A stretch of DNA of 64,000 bases from Roseiarcus sp963835885. GTDB taxonomy: Bacteria > Pseudomonadota > Alphaproteobacteria > Rhizobiales > Beijerinckiaceae. The notes under the pieces were generated by a model. The model was given only the letters and a program-made list of their open reading frames with translations. It had not been told where the DNA came from and searched no databases. Shown piece after piece: positions 1 through 7,715 of this stretch. Made by a program: the position numbers and the translations under genes. The first letter of the stretch is position 1. Each line of letters opens with the position of its first letter. The stretch lies in contig CAWIHF010000026.1 in the NCBI GenBank assembly GCA_963835885.1, positions 186,001-250,000 on the forward strand. The letters run 5' to 3'.

Positions 1-59
1 GCCCGAAAGGGACACTCGGCCAGGTAATCAGGAGATCGTACCGGCCCAACAGAGACCGT

Positions 60-398
60 TTAAACGCCCTCGGCCTTCGCTTCGGCCTCGGCGATGAAGT
101 CGCACATTTCGTCGCTGACTTCGCATTCCGCCGCTACCGTAGTTGGCATCCGGCCCTGGTTGTCTGGCTGAAAAGAAGCTCCGCGTTCCACAAGGAGCTT
201 CGCTATATCCAGATGGTCCCTACCAACGGCCATGTGCAAAGCGGTCAAGCCTGTCTGCGGATCAGTAAAATTGATCGGGGGATGGTCAGAATTCATTATA
301 GAGTTGAGTCCCACAAGGTCGTTACCATACGCATAACCAAGTAATGCGCTCCCGAGCTGTTGATAAGTTGTTTGCTTATCCTCATTGCTGTACGCCAT
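60..398 (-). CDS. Small ankyrin-repeat protein
   Basis: A 112-residue protein. Residues about 45-85 read as ankyrin repeat sequence (TGLTALHMAVGRDHLDIAKL followed by LLVERGA), the usual G-TALH-A...G-LDI-KLL helix-turn-helix pattern. Ankyrin repeats bind protein partners, and nothing here identifies the partner. The chosen ATG follows GGAGAGCGCGG, a good ribosome binding site. No signal peptide or membrane segment is visible. It lies downstream of, and on the same strand as, the IS-interrupted gene that ends at 459, so the two were probably cotranscribed before the insertion. The family call is firm; the role is unknown. Confidence 0.75.
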   Translation of the reverse strand: MAYSNEDKQTTYQQLGSALLGYAYGNDLVGLNSIMNSDHPPINFTDPQTGLTALHMAVGRDHLDIAKLLVERGASFQPDNQGRMPTTVAAECEVSDEMCDFIAEAEAKAEGV

Positions 399-458
399 CC
401 GCGCTCTCCAAGGATAACTTATGCTCCGGGGTTCCGGTGGTCTTTCGTTACTCCTAAG

Positions 459-794
459 CTATCTAACATTATTTCCATTCAAGGTGATCCGAGCATATCG
501 GGTCCGCAAAGAGGCACCCCGTCCATAAACAGGAGGCGGCAGATGAGCTGTCGTAGAAACTCCTTCCAATCTGCTCAAACTTTGCTTCAGCACGGTCATT
601 GTCCGCGGTAGCCCAATGAGGCGATCTTTCATGATAACTACGACGATTTGACCTGAGGCGGTCAAAGCGCCATCGTAGACATCTCGCGAGCCGCTATTCT
701 CGGCCACTTCTTTAACCCGCCATACTCCGTTATCCAGAATGATCTCAATCTTGGAGCGATAGCTCCCACCGAAGCCGGCTCCGGGATCTGCTAA
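459..794 (-). pseudogene. C-terminal half of IS-interrupted hypothetical gene
   Basis: This is the downstream part of the gene that begins at 2731 (or 2764). Reading from the IS edge it encodes ADPGAGFGGSYRSKIEIILD and continues for about 110 residues to a stop at 459. The frame is open right up to the IS boundary, and an internal GTG at 707 could allow translation of an 82-residue remnant. Removing the IS (795-2406) and one CTAA duplication joins this segment in frame to the N-terminal half. The family is not recognised. Confidence 0.7.
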
Positions 795-2406
795 CCCGCA
801 TTATGCGTCGCGGGTCGGCGGGAGTAGCCTAAGCGACTGATTTTGCGTAGAATCCGGTTGTCGACGCCGATTTGCGCGATTTCAGGTGAGCCACACCCGC
901 CATGAACGATTTTATGCTGCCGCTGCCTGGTCTGTCATCGGTTTCGGGCAAAGCCGTTGTGGCCAAATTCGATGGAGGGTTGCTTTCGTCGGACGGCGGC
1001 ATTTTGGCGTTGCGCGAAGTCGAACAGCGGCTTCGGGTCGCGGATCGGCTGGCCGCGTGTGTGGTCGATCCTCGGGCGCCCGATCAGATCACCCACAGCT
1101 TGGCGGACATCATCCGGTTTCGGCTGTTGATGATCGGCGCCGGCTACGAGGACGGGATCGACGCCAATTCCCTGCGCAGCGACCCGATATTCAAGATGGC
1201 GCTCGATCTGACGCCGTCGGATCGGGAGTTGTGCTCGCAATCGACGATCTCGCGATTGGAGAACCTGCCGGACGCTCGCGCGCTGTTGCGAATGGGCCGT
1301 GCGATGGTCGACCTCTATTGCGAGTTGTTTGCCAAGGTTCCCAAACGGATCACGCTCGATATCGACGACACGTTCGACGCGGTGCACGGCGGCCAGCAAT
1401 TGCGGCTGTTCAACGCGCATTACGACGAATACGGCTTTCAGCCGATTGTCGTGTTCGACGGCGAGGGCCGCTTCGTCACGGCCGTGCTTCGTCCCGCCAA
1501 ACGGCCGAGCGGCGCCGAGATCAAGCCCTTCTTGCGCCGGCTGCTGCGCGCGATCCGCGCTCACTGGCCCCACACCGAGATTTTCCTGCGCGCCGACAGC
1601 CATTATTGCGGCCCCGAGGTTCTCGATTGGTGTCGCGCCAACGGCATCGACTACATCCTCGGCGTCGCGCCGACCACGACGTTGCGTCGTCATGTCGAGG
1701 CTCTCGAAGCCAGCACGAAGGCGCGGTTCGAGGAGGACGGCAAGCTCCGCCGCTTCAAGGAGTTCTACGATGGCGCACAGAGCTGGAGCCGCGTCGAGCG
1801 GATCATCGCGCGCGTCGAAGTCGGCGAGGACGGACCCGACACGCGCTTCGTCGTGACCAATCTGCAAAAGCGCAACGCCCGCGCGCTGTACGAAGACCTC
1901 TACTGCCGACGCGGCCAAGCCGAAAACCACATCAAATCCTGGAAGACGCATCTGGCGGCGGACCGCACGTCCTGCACGAAGGCGACGGCCAATCAGTTCC
2001 GTCTCTTCCTCCACGCCGGCGCTTATTGGCTGATGTGGGGGCTTCGCGTCTCGATGCCGAAGCGCTCGATGTGGCGCGTCGCCCAGTTCGACACCTTGCG
2101 CCTGCGCCTCATCAAGATCGCCGCCCGCGTCGTCGAAATGAAAACGATGATCCGCGTGCACTTGCCGACCTCGTGCCCGGCGCAGGATATTCTGCGCCTC
2201 GCTTTGGAACGCATACCGCGTCTCGTCACCTGAGCGACGGGGCGCGAGGCCCCAAAACGCAAACCCATCCCACCAACCTGCAAACCCCCCTCCAACCAAA
2301 ACTCAGGCTCAAAGCCCGAGCCGAACCAACACGTCCAAACTCGACCAAAATCAACCAAATGCCACGAAAGACCCGGAAGAACGGTCAGCGCGGTGCATAA
2401 TGCGGG
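795..2406 (+). mobile_element. IS1380-family insertion sequence, copy 1
   Basis: A 1612-bp element bounded by inverted ends that begin CCCGCATTATGC on both sides (a perfect 12 bp, then imperfect). It is flanked by a 4-bp direct repeat CTAA (791-794 and 2407-2410). It carries a single transposase gene and matches copies 2 and 3 almost base for base. It differs from those two at a T versus C near 1331 and at EIFLRAD versus EILLRAD in the transposase. Family assignment rests on the transposase, its length and the 4-bp duplication. It has cut a minus-strand gene in two. Confidence 0.93.
902..2233 (+). CDS. IS1380-family transposase (copy 1)
   Basis: A 443-residue DDE transposase that catalyses cut-and-paste movement of the IS. 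The family N-terminus with KAVVAKFDGGLLSSDGG, the segment ITLDIDDTFDAVHG with a likely catalytic Asp, LRADSHYC with another, and QAENHIKSWK near residue 340 with the likely Glu fit the DDE layout of IS1380 enzymes. It is full length and uninterrupted, so this copy may be active. The ATG at 902 is preceded by GGTGAGCC. Long open frames in other phases across this gene are a GC artefact. Confidence 0.93.
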   Translation: MNDFMLPLPGLSSVSGKAVVAKFDGGLLSSDGGILALREVEQRLRVADRLAACVVDPRAPDQITHSLADIIRFRLLMIGAGYEDGIDANSLRSDPIFKMALDLTPSDRELCSQSTISRLENLPDARALLRMGRAMVDLYCELFAKVPKRITLDIDDTFDAVHGGQQLRLFNAHYDEYGFQPIVVFDGEGRFVTAVLRPAKRPSGAEIKPFLRRLLRAIRAHWPHTEIFLRADSHYCGPEVLDWCRANGIDYILGVAPTTTLRRHVEALEASTKARFEEDGKLRRFKEFYDGAQSWSRVERIIARVEVGEDGPDTRFVVTNLQKRNARALYEDLYCRRGQAENHIKSWKTHLAADRTSCTKATANQFRLFLHAGAYWLMWGLRVSMPKRSMWRVAQFDTLRLRLIKIAARVVEMKTMIRVHLPTSCPAQDILRLALERIPRLVT

Positions 2407-2731
2407 CTAACTCCTCGGCTCTGAACGTCCCCGCCCAATCTGTCCGGTCTTTCGAAGAGTAAAAAGCGCTAAGTGCGACCCCCAGGCGCGGTGTCGGATC
2501 AACCTGGGCCATTTTATCCACAAACTGTGCGAGAAAGCCCACATACTGATCCAGGGTGCGAACCTCGCCCTTCATAAAGCGCTGGAGAGTTTTCACCGGG
2601 ATTTCAGGGTTTCGGTGAACGGTTTCCTTGACGCGCGCAGCCAAGCGGGGCACGCCGATTTTGTGCTCCTTCGCATAAGCGAGAAGCGCCTGCCTGATCC
2701 GTTCCCGCTGCGCCAGATCATATTCGGTCAT
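2407..2731 (-). pseudogene. N-terminal half of IS-interrupted hypothetical gene
   Basis: Encodes MTEYDLAQRERIRQALLAYA and onward to FRAEEL, where IS1380 copy 1 has inserted. An alternative ATG at 2764 would add 11 residues. Removing the IS and one CTAA gives GAG-GAG-TTA-GCA-GAT (E-E-L-A-D), which continues straight into the 459-790 segment. The repaired protein is 218 residues (229 from the upstream start). The N-terminal part is helical and basic (KEHKIGVPRLAARVKETV, then VKTLQRFMKGE), reminiscent of a helix-turn-helix, but I cannot name the family. It is divergent from the sprT-like gene at 2821. As it stands, a 137-residue fusion ending inside the IS would be made. Confidence 0.7.
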
Positions 2732-2820
2732 GTGCGGCAATCCGAGTGACCTGTTCGTGACCACGACAAAGCGCGGCCCGCTCCCGATTTTGACGGCACC
2801 TTACACAGGAGCCGTCACTT

Positions 2821-3525
2821 ATGGAACAGCGCCAGAAGAACCGCCACGAGACCAGCGAGAGCTGGCTGCGGGCGGCGACCAATGACCTGCGGTCCTACTA
2901 TGCCGACCGCGGGCTGACCCTTCCCGAGAAAATCCGGTTTTCAATCGCCTTCACGTCGCACGGCAAGCCGCCGCGCGAGGCGACGGCGGAGACCGCCCGC
3001 TGGCCCGCGGAATGTTGGCCCGCCGCCGCGACGGATGACGGGTTCTGCGAGATCATCATCCGCGCCGATTTCGCCGATCCGCTCGAAATCCTCGGCATCC
3101 TCGCGCATGAGCTGGTGCACGCTTCCTTGCCCGATGCGAAGCACGGCAAGGCATTCCGGGACGCGGCGCTGCGTATCGGCCTCGAAGGCGCGATGCGGCG
3201 GGCGATGCCCGGCCCGGTGCTGCGGGAGCGTTTAAACAAGCTGGCCGAGGCGCTGGGGCCGCTGCCGCGCGCCAGGCTCAATTTCGACCGCGTGACGCTG
3301 GGTGGCATGGCCGTCGCCGACCGCCCCAGGAAGCAGACAACCCGCCTGCTGAAAGCCGAGTGCCTCGGCCCCGGCTGCGGCTACACCGTGCGTCTCGCCG
3401 CGCGGTGGATTGTCGATTGCGGCCCGCCGCACTGCCCCAAGCACGGGGCGATGCAGACGCCGCCGGTTGCAAAAACGGAAGACGAGGACGCATCCGATAT
3501 CCCGGTCACGGAAGCAGCGGAGTAG
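2821..3525 (+). CDS. SprT-like zinc metalloprotease-family protein
   Basis: A 234-residue protein with the SprT zinc-binding motif HELVH around residue 96 and a downstream His in KHGKAF, which is the gluzincin-type HExxH...H arrangement. A C-terminal treble-clef-like ribbon (CLGPGCGYTVR ... CGPPHCPKHG) is also typical of SprT/Spartan proteins. Eukaryotic Spartan cleaves DNA-protein crosslinks; bacterial SprT is poorly defined and is often labelled a transcription elongation protein. The ATG is preceded by AGGAG. It is immediately followed, 3 bp later, by the coupling protein gene, so both probably form one transfer-related transcript. Confidence 0.85.
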   Translation: MEQRQKNRHETSESWLRAATNDLRSYYADRGLTLPEKIRFSIAFTSHGKPPREATAETARWPAECWPAAATDDGFCEIIIRADFADPLEILGILAHELVHASLPDAKHGKAFRDAALRIGLEGAMRRAMPGPVLRERLNKLAEALGPLPRARLNFDRVTLGGMAVADRPRKQTTRLLKAECLGPGCGYTVRLAARWIVDCGPPHCPKHGAMQTPPVAKTEDEDASDIPVTEAAE

Positions 3526-3528
3526 ACC

Positions 3529-5535
3529 ATGCCTCTGCTGCTTTTGGCGGGATGCGCCTACATCTGGTATGCGTATTCGCAAGCGTTTTCGCTCTTCCTG
3601 TACTACCACGCGTCCCGTGAGAACGCGGCGGTGCTCTATCGCCACGGCCCCGCGATCTTCGCGGGCGTGCTGTTCGCCGCGCTTCTCCTGCTGTCTCTGA
3701 CGTTCAGGCTGTTCAGCCTCAGGCATCGCCGCGAAGGGCTGTGGTCCTCCAGGCCCATGCGGAGAATGATCGGGCTTGCGGCGGGCGGCGCTGTGTTCGT
3801 GTCCCTCGCATCCCTGCTCGGCCATCTCGGCGCGTATTTCGTGCCGGGGTATCCGACCATCACAGCGGGCGTGGCGCTGGGCTACGGCTGGGCTTTTCGG
3901 CATCCGTGCAAGATTCTGCTCGGCCGTATCACGCGTCCGCTGCGCTGGCTGATGGCGGGACGCCATTTCGGGATGGGCGGTACGTCCAAATTCTCGGGGC
4001 TTCTCGACGAATGGGCCAATCCGTGGAAACCCGGGCAGGTTCTTCTCGGGGCTTCTTTATACGATCCGCGATGGCTCGTCGGCGTCGAGGACGACCGGCA
4101 TATCTGCACCATCGCAACCAGCCGCGCCGGCAAGGGCCGCTCCGTCATCATACCCAATCTGCTGACATGGCCAGGCTCGGCCCTGGTCATCGATCCGAAG
4201 GGCCAGAACGCCTATGTCACGGCGCTCACGCGCGGCAATGGCGGTCCCGGCCTGACGGACACGCTGGGCCAGCGCGTGCGCATCGTCGATCCGCTCGGTG
4301 AGATTCGAGACGACAAGCTGCGCCCCTCTATCGCGCGGTTCAATCCGCTGGCGGAGCTGGACCTTCAGGGCGCGGACTATGTCGAGCGGGTCGGATTGAT
4401 CGCCGACGCGCTGGTCGTGCCAAGTCCGAATGCGAAGGACTCTTTCTTCGACAATTCGGCGCGGGCGCTCATCAGCGGGCTGATCGACTATGTCCTGATC
4501 TCGAAGAGCGTTGGCAATGACGAACGCAATCTCGCCACCGTGCGCGGCCTTCTGATCCATCCGGACGGGCCGCCGCTCGAGGAGATGTCCGAGATGGGCG
4601 GCCTCGCGCAAGCGGGCGCTGCCGGTGTTCTTCAAGCCGGCAAGAACGCGGCGGGTGACGTGATCTCGACAGCGATCGCGCACACCAAATGGCTGGACAG
4701 TGCCGCCATGCAGCGCGCCCTGGGTGCGTCGGACTTCAGCCTGCGCGAACTGAATGAAGGCAACACGACGGTCTATCTCGTGCTGCCGCCGCAGTATCTG
4801 GATGAACATGGGCGGTTCCTGCGCCTGTTCGTCAATCTGGCGCTTCTGACCGCCGCGGAGGGGCGCAAGGGCAAGTACGCGACCTTGTTCCTGCTCGACG
4901 AATTCTATGCGCTGGGCCGCCTGCAACAGCTCGCCAAGTCGGCCGGCCTGATGGCTGGCTACGGCGTGAAGCTGTGGCCGATCATCCAGAATATCGGGCA
5001 GGTGCAAGAGCTCTACCCCGAGAACTGGGAGACGTTCCTCGGCAATGCCGGGCAGTGGATGGTTTTCGCGGTGAACGACCAGACCACCGCCGGATACCTG
5101 TCCGAACGGCTCGGCAAGCGCATCATCTGGCGGAAGATGCGCGGGCCGCAGGGCTTCGAGTGGGAGATCGCCGGAACGGCGAACCTGCGCGACGCCCGCG
5201 AATTCGGCCAGACGATCAGCGGCGCCAGCGGCAAGCTGACCGTCTTCACCGAGTCCGGCGAGGCGTTCCTGCTCCGCCGCACGCCCTACGACAAGCTGTT
5301 TAAACGCAGCCGGTACTCGCCTGACCCGTTTGAGCAGCCCAGCCTTTCGCCGGGTGTGTTGGTGAGCGCCCTTCTCAACAGGCTCGCACCCGCCAGGGCC
5401 GCACGCGCGATCAACACTGAGCCCGCGCGTCCGCAAGCGGGCCAGGAGTTGCCCGCCTCTCCGCCTGTGGCGCGCGCCAGGGAAGAACGCGCAACGGACC
5501 ATTCGAACCCACCCGTCTCGGGAGACGATCAGTGA
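3529..5535 (+). CDS. traG: Type IV coupling protein, TraG/VirD4 family
   Basis: A 668-residue inner-membrane ATPase that in this family links the relaxosome to the conjugative type IV secretion channel. Membrane segments occupy the N-terminal part (about residues 1-20, 43-65 and 80-130). Walker A (TSRAGKGRS) is at about residue 197, IDPKGQN follows, and Walker B (FLLDEFYAL) is near residue 452. The family length is normal and the frame is intact. The start overlaps nothing and lies 3 bp after the sprT-like gene; its stop overlaps the next gene by 4 bp. No relaxase or other mating-channel gene is recognisable in the window, so the rest of the transfer system would be to the left or lost. Confidence 0.93.
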   Translation: MPLLLLAGCAYIWYAYSQAFSLFLYYHASRENAAVLYRHGPAIFAGVLFAALLLLSLTFRLFSLRHRREGLWSSRPMRRMIGLAAGGAVFVSLASLLGHLGAYFVPGYPTITAGVALGYGWAFRHPCKILLGRITRPLRWLMAGRHFGMGGTSKFSGLLDEWANPWKPGQVLLGASLYDPRWLVGVEDDRHICTIATSRAGKGRSVIIPNLLTWPGSALVIDPKGQNAYVTALTRGNGGPGLTDTLGQRVRIVDPLGEIRDDKLRPSIARFNPLAELDLQGADYVERVGLIADALVVPSPNAKDSFFDNSARALISGLIDYVLISKSVGNDERNLATVRGLLIHPDGPPLEEMSEMGGLAQAGAAGVLQAGKNAAGDVISTAIAHTKWLDSAAMQRALGASDFSLRELNEGNTTVYLVLPPQYLDEHGRFLRLFVNLALLTAAEGRKGKYATLFLLDEFYALGRLQQLAKSAGLMAGYGVKLWPIIQNIGQVQELYPENWETFLGNAGQWMVFAVNDQTTAGYLSERLGKRIIWRKMRGPQGFEWEIAGTANLRDAREFGQTISGASGKLTVFTESGEAFLLRRTPYDKLFKRSRYSPDPFEQPSLSPGVLVSALLNRLAPARAARAINTEPARPQAGQELPASPPVARAREERATDHSNPPVSGDDQ

Positions 5536-5771
5536 AACTCGGGCTGCCGTTTGCCTTTCTTGCCGCCGCCGCGATCTGCAACATGTTCGGCGCGCCGCAC
5601 TTGCTGATCTCGTGGCGATGTATGGCGGCTTTCGGAAAGTGCGTGCGCTACGAGCGCTGCCTCTATCTCGGCATCCAGGGATACCGGGACCTCGTTCTGG
5701 ACATCGACGAGGAGTGCGGCGCGATCAAATTCTTTCCCGTCTTCGGGCGAAGCGGGCCGGTCCCGCGATAA
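5532..5771 (+). CDS. Small hypothetical protein downstream of traG
   Basis: A 79-residue protein starting at a GTG that overlaps the traG stop (GTGA), which argues for translational coupling. The N-terminus (KLGLPFAFLAAAAICNMFGA) is hydrophobic, consistent with a signal peptide or membrane anchor, and there are four further Cys in the mature part. The family is not recognised. The position suggests an accessory to conjugation, by inference only. Confidence 0.55.
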   Translation: MKLGLPFAFLAAAAICNMFGAPHLLISWRCMAAFGKCVRYERCLYLGIQGYRDLVLDIDEECGAIKFFPVFGRSGPVPR

Positions 5772-5812
5772 CAAGTCGAGGCCTTCAACGGCCCATGGGC
5801 TCGAAAAGACGA

Positions 5813-5840
5813 GGCCGCCCCGGATTGCTCCGGGGCGGCC
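5813..5840 (-). terminator. Hairpin terminator after DUF736
   Basis: A perfect 12-bp stem (GGCCGCCCCGGA / TCCGGGGCGGCC) with a 4-nt TTGC loop, 10 bp past the DUF736 stop. It has no long T run. A near-identical hairpin follows the decayed DUF736 copy at 6786-6811, so the hairpin was duplicated with the gene. Confidence 0.65.
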
Positions 5841-5849
5841 CTCCGTCGG

Positions 5850-6161
5850 TTATTTCGTCTGGGCGCGGGTCCAGATCATGCTGAACTCGCCGGCCACGTC
5901 GTCCTCGTGGAGGGACGCGTAGATCGGAGCCGGAAGGCTCGGATCGTCCAGCTTGACCGAGATGTAGGAGCGGCCCTGCTGCGACACCTTCTTCCAGGCT
6001 GCGCCGATCTCGACATTGCCGGCGAAGATCCTGAAGTCAGGGCCGCCGTTGTCGGTTGCGTCGAGCGGAACGAACTTCGCCTTGGTGTTGAGCCGCAGCG
6101 TCTTGATGGTGCCGGTGAGGTTCCCGTCTAGCGCCTTCATAAAGGTTCCGATGTTAGCCAT
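5850..6161 (-). CDS. DUF736 family protein
   Basis: A 103-residue protein with the family's beginning (MANIGTFMKALDGNLTG), central region (FVPLDATDNGGPDFRIFAG) and end (SYISVKLDDPSLPAPIYASL). DUF736 proteins are small, widespread on alphaproteobacterial plasmids and integrative elements, and have no established function. The ATG at 6161 is preferred over the in-frame ATG two codons upstream because AGGAG lies at a correct 7-nt distance from it. It carries a long 5' leader with a structured element (6256-6353) and ends at a strong hairpin. A degenerate head-to-head copy follows at 6461-6775. Confidence 0.9.
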   Translation of the reverse strand: MANIGTFMKALDGNLTGTIKTLRLNTKAKFVPLDATDNGGPDFRIFAGNVEIGAAWKKVSQQGRSYISVKLDDPSLPAPIYASLHEDDVAGEFSMIWTRAQTK

Positions 6162-6255
6162 TGTCATTCTCCTTTTGGTTTTCGTTGAGGCCACGACCTT
6201 CGCAGCCTCGATGGCGATCAACTGCCGGAGGCGATCTGGCCCGCAGCCGAAGGCC

Positions 6256-6353
6256 CGGAACGCAGAGGAGGATGAGGAAGGGGCGATCCTTTTTTGGTGC
6301 GCGAGGAGACGCTTTAGCGGCGGGGAAAAAAGGTCGAACCCCTCATTGCGGGA
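6256..6353 (-). promoter_or_regulatory. Candidate structured leader RNA (copy 1), upstream of DUF736
   Basis: About 95 nt upstream of the DUF736 start lies a block shared with 17112-17211, which sits at the same distance from DUF2493. On the minus strand three nested stems can form. P1 pairs ATGAGG with CCTCAT. P2 pairs CGA-CCTTTTTT with AAAAAAGG-ATCG, with one bulge. P3 is a short CGCT/AGCG hairpin. The single-stranded parts (TCCCGCAATG, TTCCCCGC, CTCCTCGCGCA) are conserved between copies, while the stem sequences differ yet remain paired. That pattern suggests a functional RNA. I recognise no named class. Confidence 0.6.
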
Positions 6354-6460
6354 TGAAAGATCGAGGGCTTCAGCCCGGCCTCTGGCAGGATCAGCCATAG
6401 TTTGAGGCATGCGATGCGTTGTGGTCGAAAACGGAAAAAAGCCAAAAGGAAGAAAGGGCA

Positions 6461-6775
6461 ATGGCCCTGTGATTACATCGGAACCGAAGGCGCTAGACGG
6501 GAACCTCATCGGCGCCCGTCATAGATAAACATTGCGGCTCAACACCAGTTCGTCCCGCGCTCGATGCAACCGACAACGGCGGTCCTAACTTCTTCGCCGG
6601 GAATTTCCGGGGATCGGGGTTGCCGAAAAGGAAGCCCTGCCGCGCAGGACCGCCCATCTCGGTCAAGCTGGACGATCCGAGCCTGCCGGTTTTGAGCTGC
6701 GCCCGTCTCCGTCACGGGGGCGATGAGCTCGATGGCGGCCAGTTCAGCGATCTGGCCCGCCCCCAGGCGAAGTAA
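6461..6775 (+). pseudogene. Decayed DUF736 copy
   Basis: The plus strand shows broken homology to the DUF736 gene at 5850-6161. KALDGNL is at about 6483, then a stop, then TLRLNT, LDATDNGGP, ISVKLDDPSL and a final QAK followed by TAA at 6773-6775. Several indels and an in-frame stop make it non-functional. Even the ribosome-binding region (CCAAAAGGA) and the downstream hairpin are preserved. It lies head to head with the intact gene, so the pair is an inverted duplication around the leader element. Confidence 0.75.
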
Positions 6776-6785
6776 CCGACGGAGA

Positions 6786-6811
6786 GCCGCCCCGGAGCAA
6801 TCCGGGGCGGC
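6786..6811 (+). terminator. Hairpin after decayed DUF736 copy
   Basis: A stem GCCGCCCCGGA / TCCGGGGCGGC with a GCAA loop, 10 bp after the pseudogene stop. It is the same hairpin as at 5813-5840, in the opposite orientation. Confidence 0.55.
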
Positions 6812-6854
6812 CTCTCGCTCTGCCGAGGCCGACCGCGCAGCGGCGGCGGACAGC

Positions 6855-7242
6855 TCAGCCGAACCGGCGGCCTTCGGCGGTGAAGGTGTAGCCATTGGCC
6901 GACATGCCCTCGTCGACGATTTCGTCGGAGGTCTGAAACTCGTATTCGCGCTCGAGCGCGCGATAGAGCCAGTGGGCGAGATCGCGCAGCGCGGTGACCA
7001 GGTCGTCGCCGACGCGACCGACGATCGCCTGGCCGGTAGGGCTGTCGCGGTCGACGTCGAACGTCATCGCATAGGCGTGCGAGTACCGGCCAGCCTGCCG
7101 GAACGAGGCCCTGCTACCAGAAAACGAGATGCAGGGCTTCGGGCGGGCGCCGCCGCCCATCAGGCGGACGGTCGTTGTGGCGAGCGTGACGCCAAGGATC
7201 GGGCAGATCCGCTCGAAGTCGTCGTAGACACCGTCCCACCAG
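6855..7242 (-). pseudogene. Truncated copy of the antitoxin-like gene
   Basis: Closely matches the C-terminal two-thirds of the gene at 22837-23467 (WWDGVYDDFERICPILGVTL, DVDRDSPTGQ, EGMSANGYTFTAEGRRFG). It lacks the N-terminal 30 or so residues and carries an internal deletion between the GGGARPKPC region and the DVDRDSPTGQ region. Homology starts abruptly at 7240, right after the stop of the unrelated 7243-7506 gene, marking a recombination junction. An open frame from 7277 exists, but its first residues are antisense-type sequence from the neighbouring gene, so a functional product is doubtful. Confidence 0.6.
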
Positions 7243-7506
7243 TCAATGCACGTCGATGCGGTCGGCGGCGCACTCATAGGGAAAGATCGACCACTCGCCG
7301 CTCTTGCTGATCGTCACCTCGTCGCCGTGAGCGTCGACCACGGTCAGATAGAGAGAGGCCGCCTTGATGCGATAATCGCTATGTTCGTCGAGGCGGCGGG
7401 CGAGTTCGAACAACCCCTGCCGCATATCGGTCATGGAGAGCGGCGCATCGTCCCTGCCGCGAATGCGTACCCTCAGTTTCCTGGCTGTGAATTTCTTACC
7501 CTTCAT
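7243..7506 (-). CDS. Hypothetical protein, 87 residues
   Basis: Begins MKGKKFTARKLRVRIRGRDD and is basic at the N-terminus, then mixed alpha/beta (ELARRLDEHSDYRIKAASLYLTV). The start codon follows an AAAAGG ribosome-binding sequence. The stop coincides with the edge of the duplicated antitoxin-like segment, so the C-terminus may be truncated. The family is not recognised and there is no membrane segment. It lies among accessory genes between two IS1380 copies. Confidence 0.5.
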   Translation of the reverse strand: MKGKKFTARKLRVRIRGRDDAPLSMTDMRQGLFELARRLDEHSDYRIKAASLYLTVVDAHGDEVTISKSGEWSIFPYECAADRIDVH

Positions 7507-7715
7507 CCTTTTATTGTCTCACCGATGAAGGCCGCCTTGCAAATTGCAAGGCGGCTCATGGTGCGGACCCGAACGAACTGTGCCGGACCAAATCGGACAG
7601 TGGCTCGATCACGGATACGGCGAAGGGCTATTGCTTCCGGGCTTTCGACCGCCAAACGGGGTCAGGGAGCGCATTAGAACGACCGTGACGCGCGGGACGA
7701 GTTGAGGCGAGGGTT

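Noticed and set aside
886..2400. Long open frames on both strands overlapping the IS1380 transposases (about 450-500 residues), also at 9150-10664 and 24237-25583
   Set aside because: They are other-phase frames of a high-GC gene. Their sequences are Arg/Ala-rich without domain character, while the 443-residue frame is a recognisable transposase.
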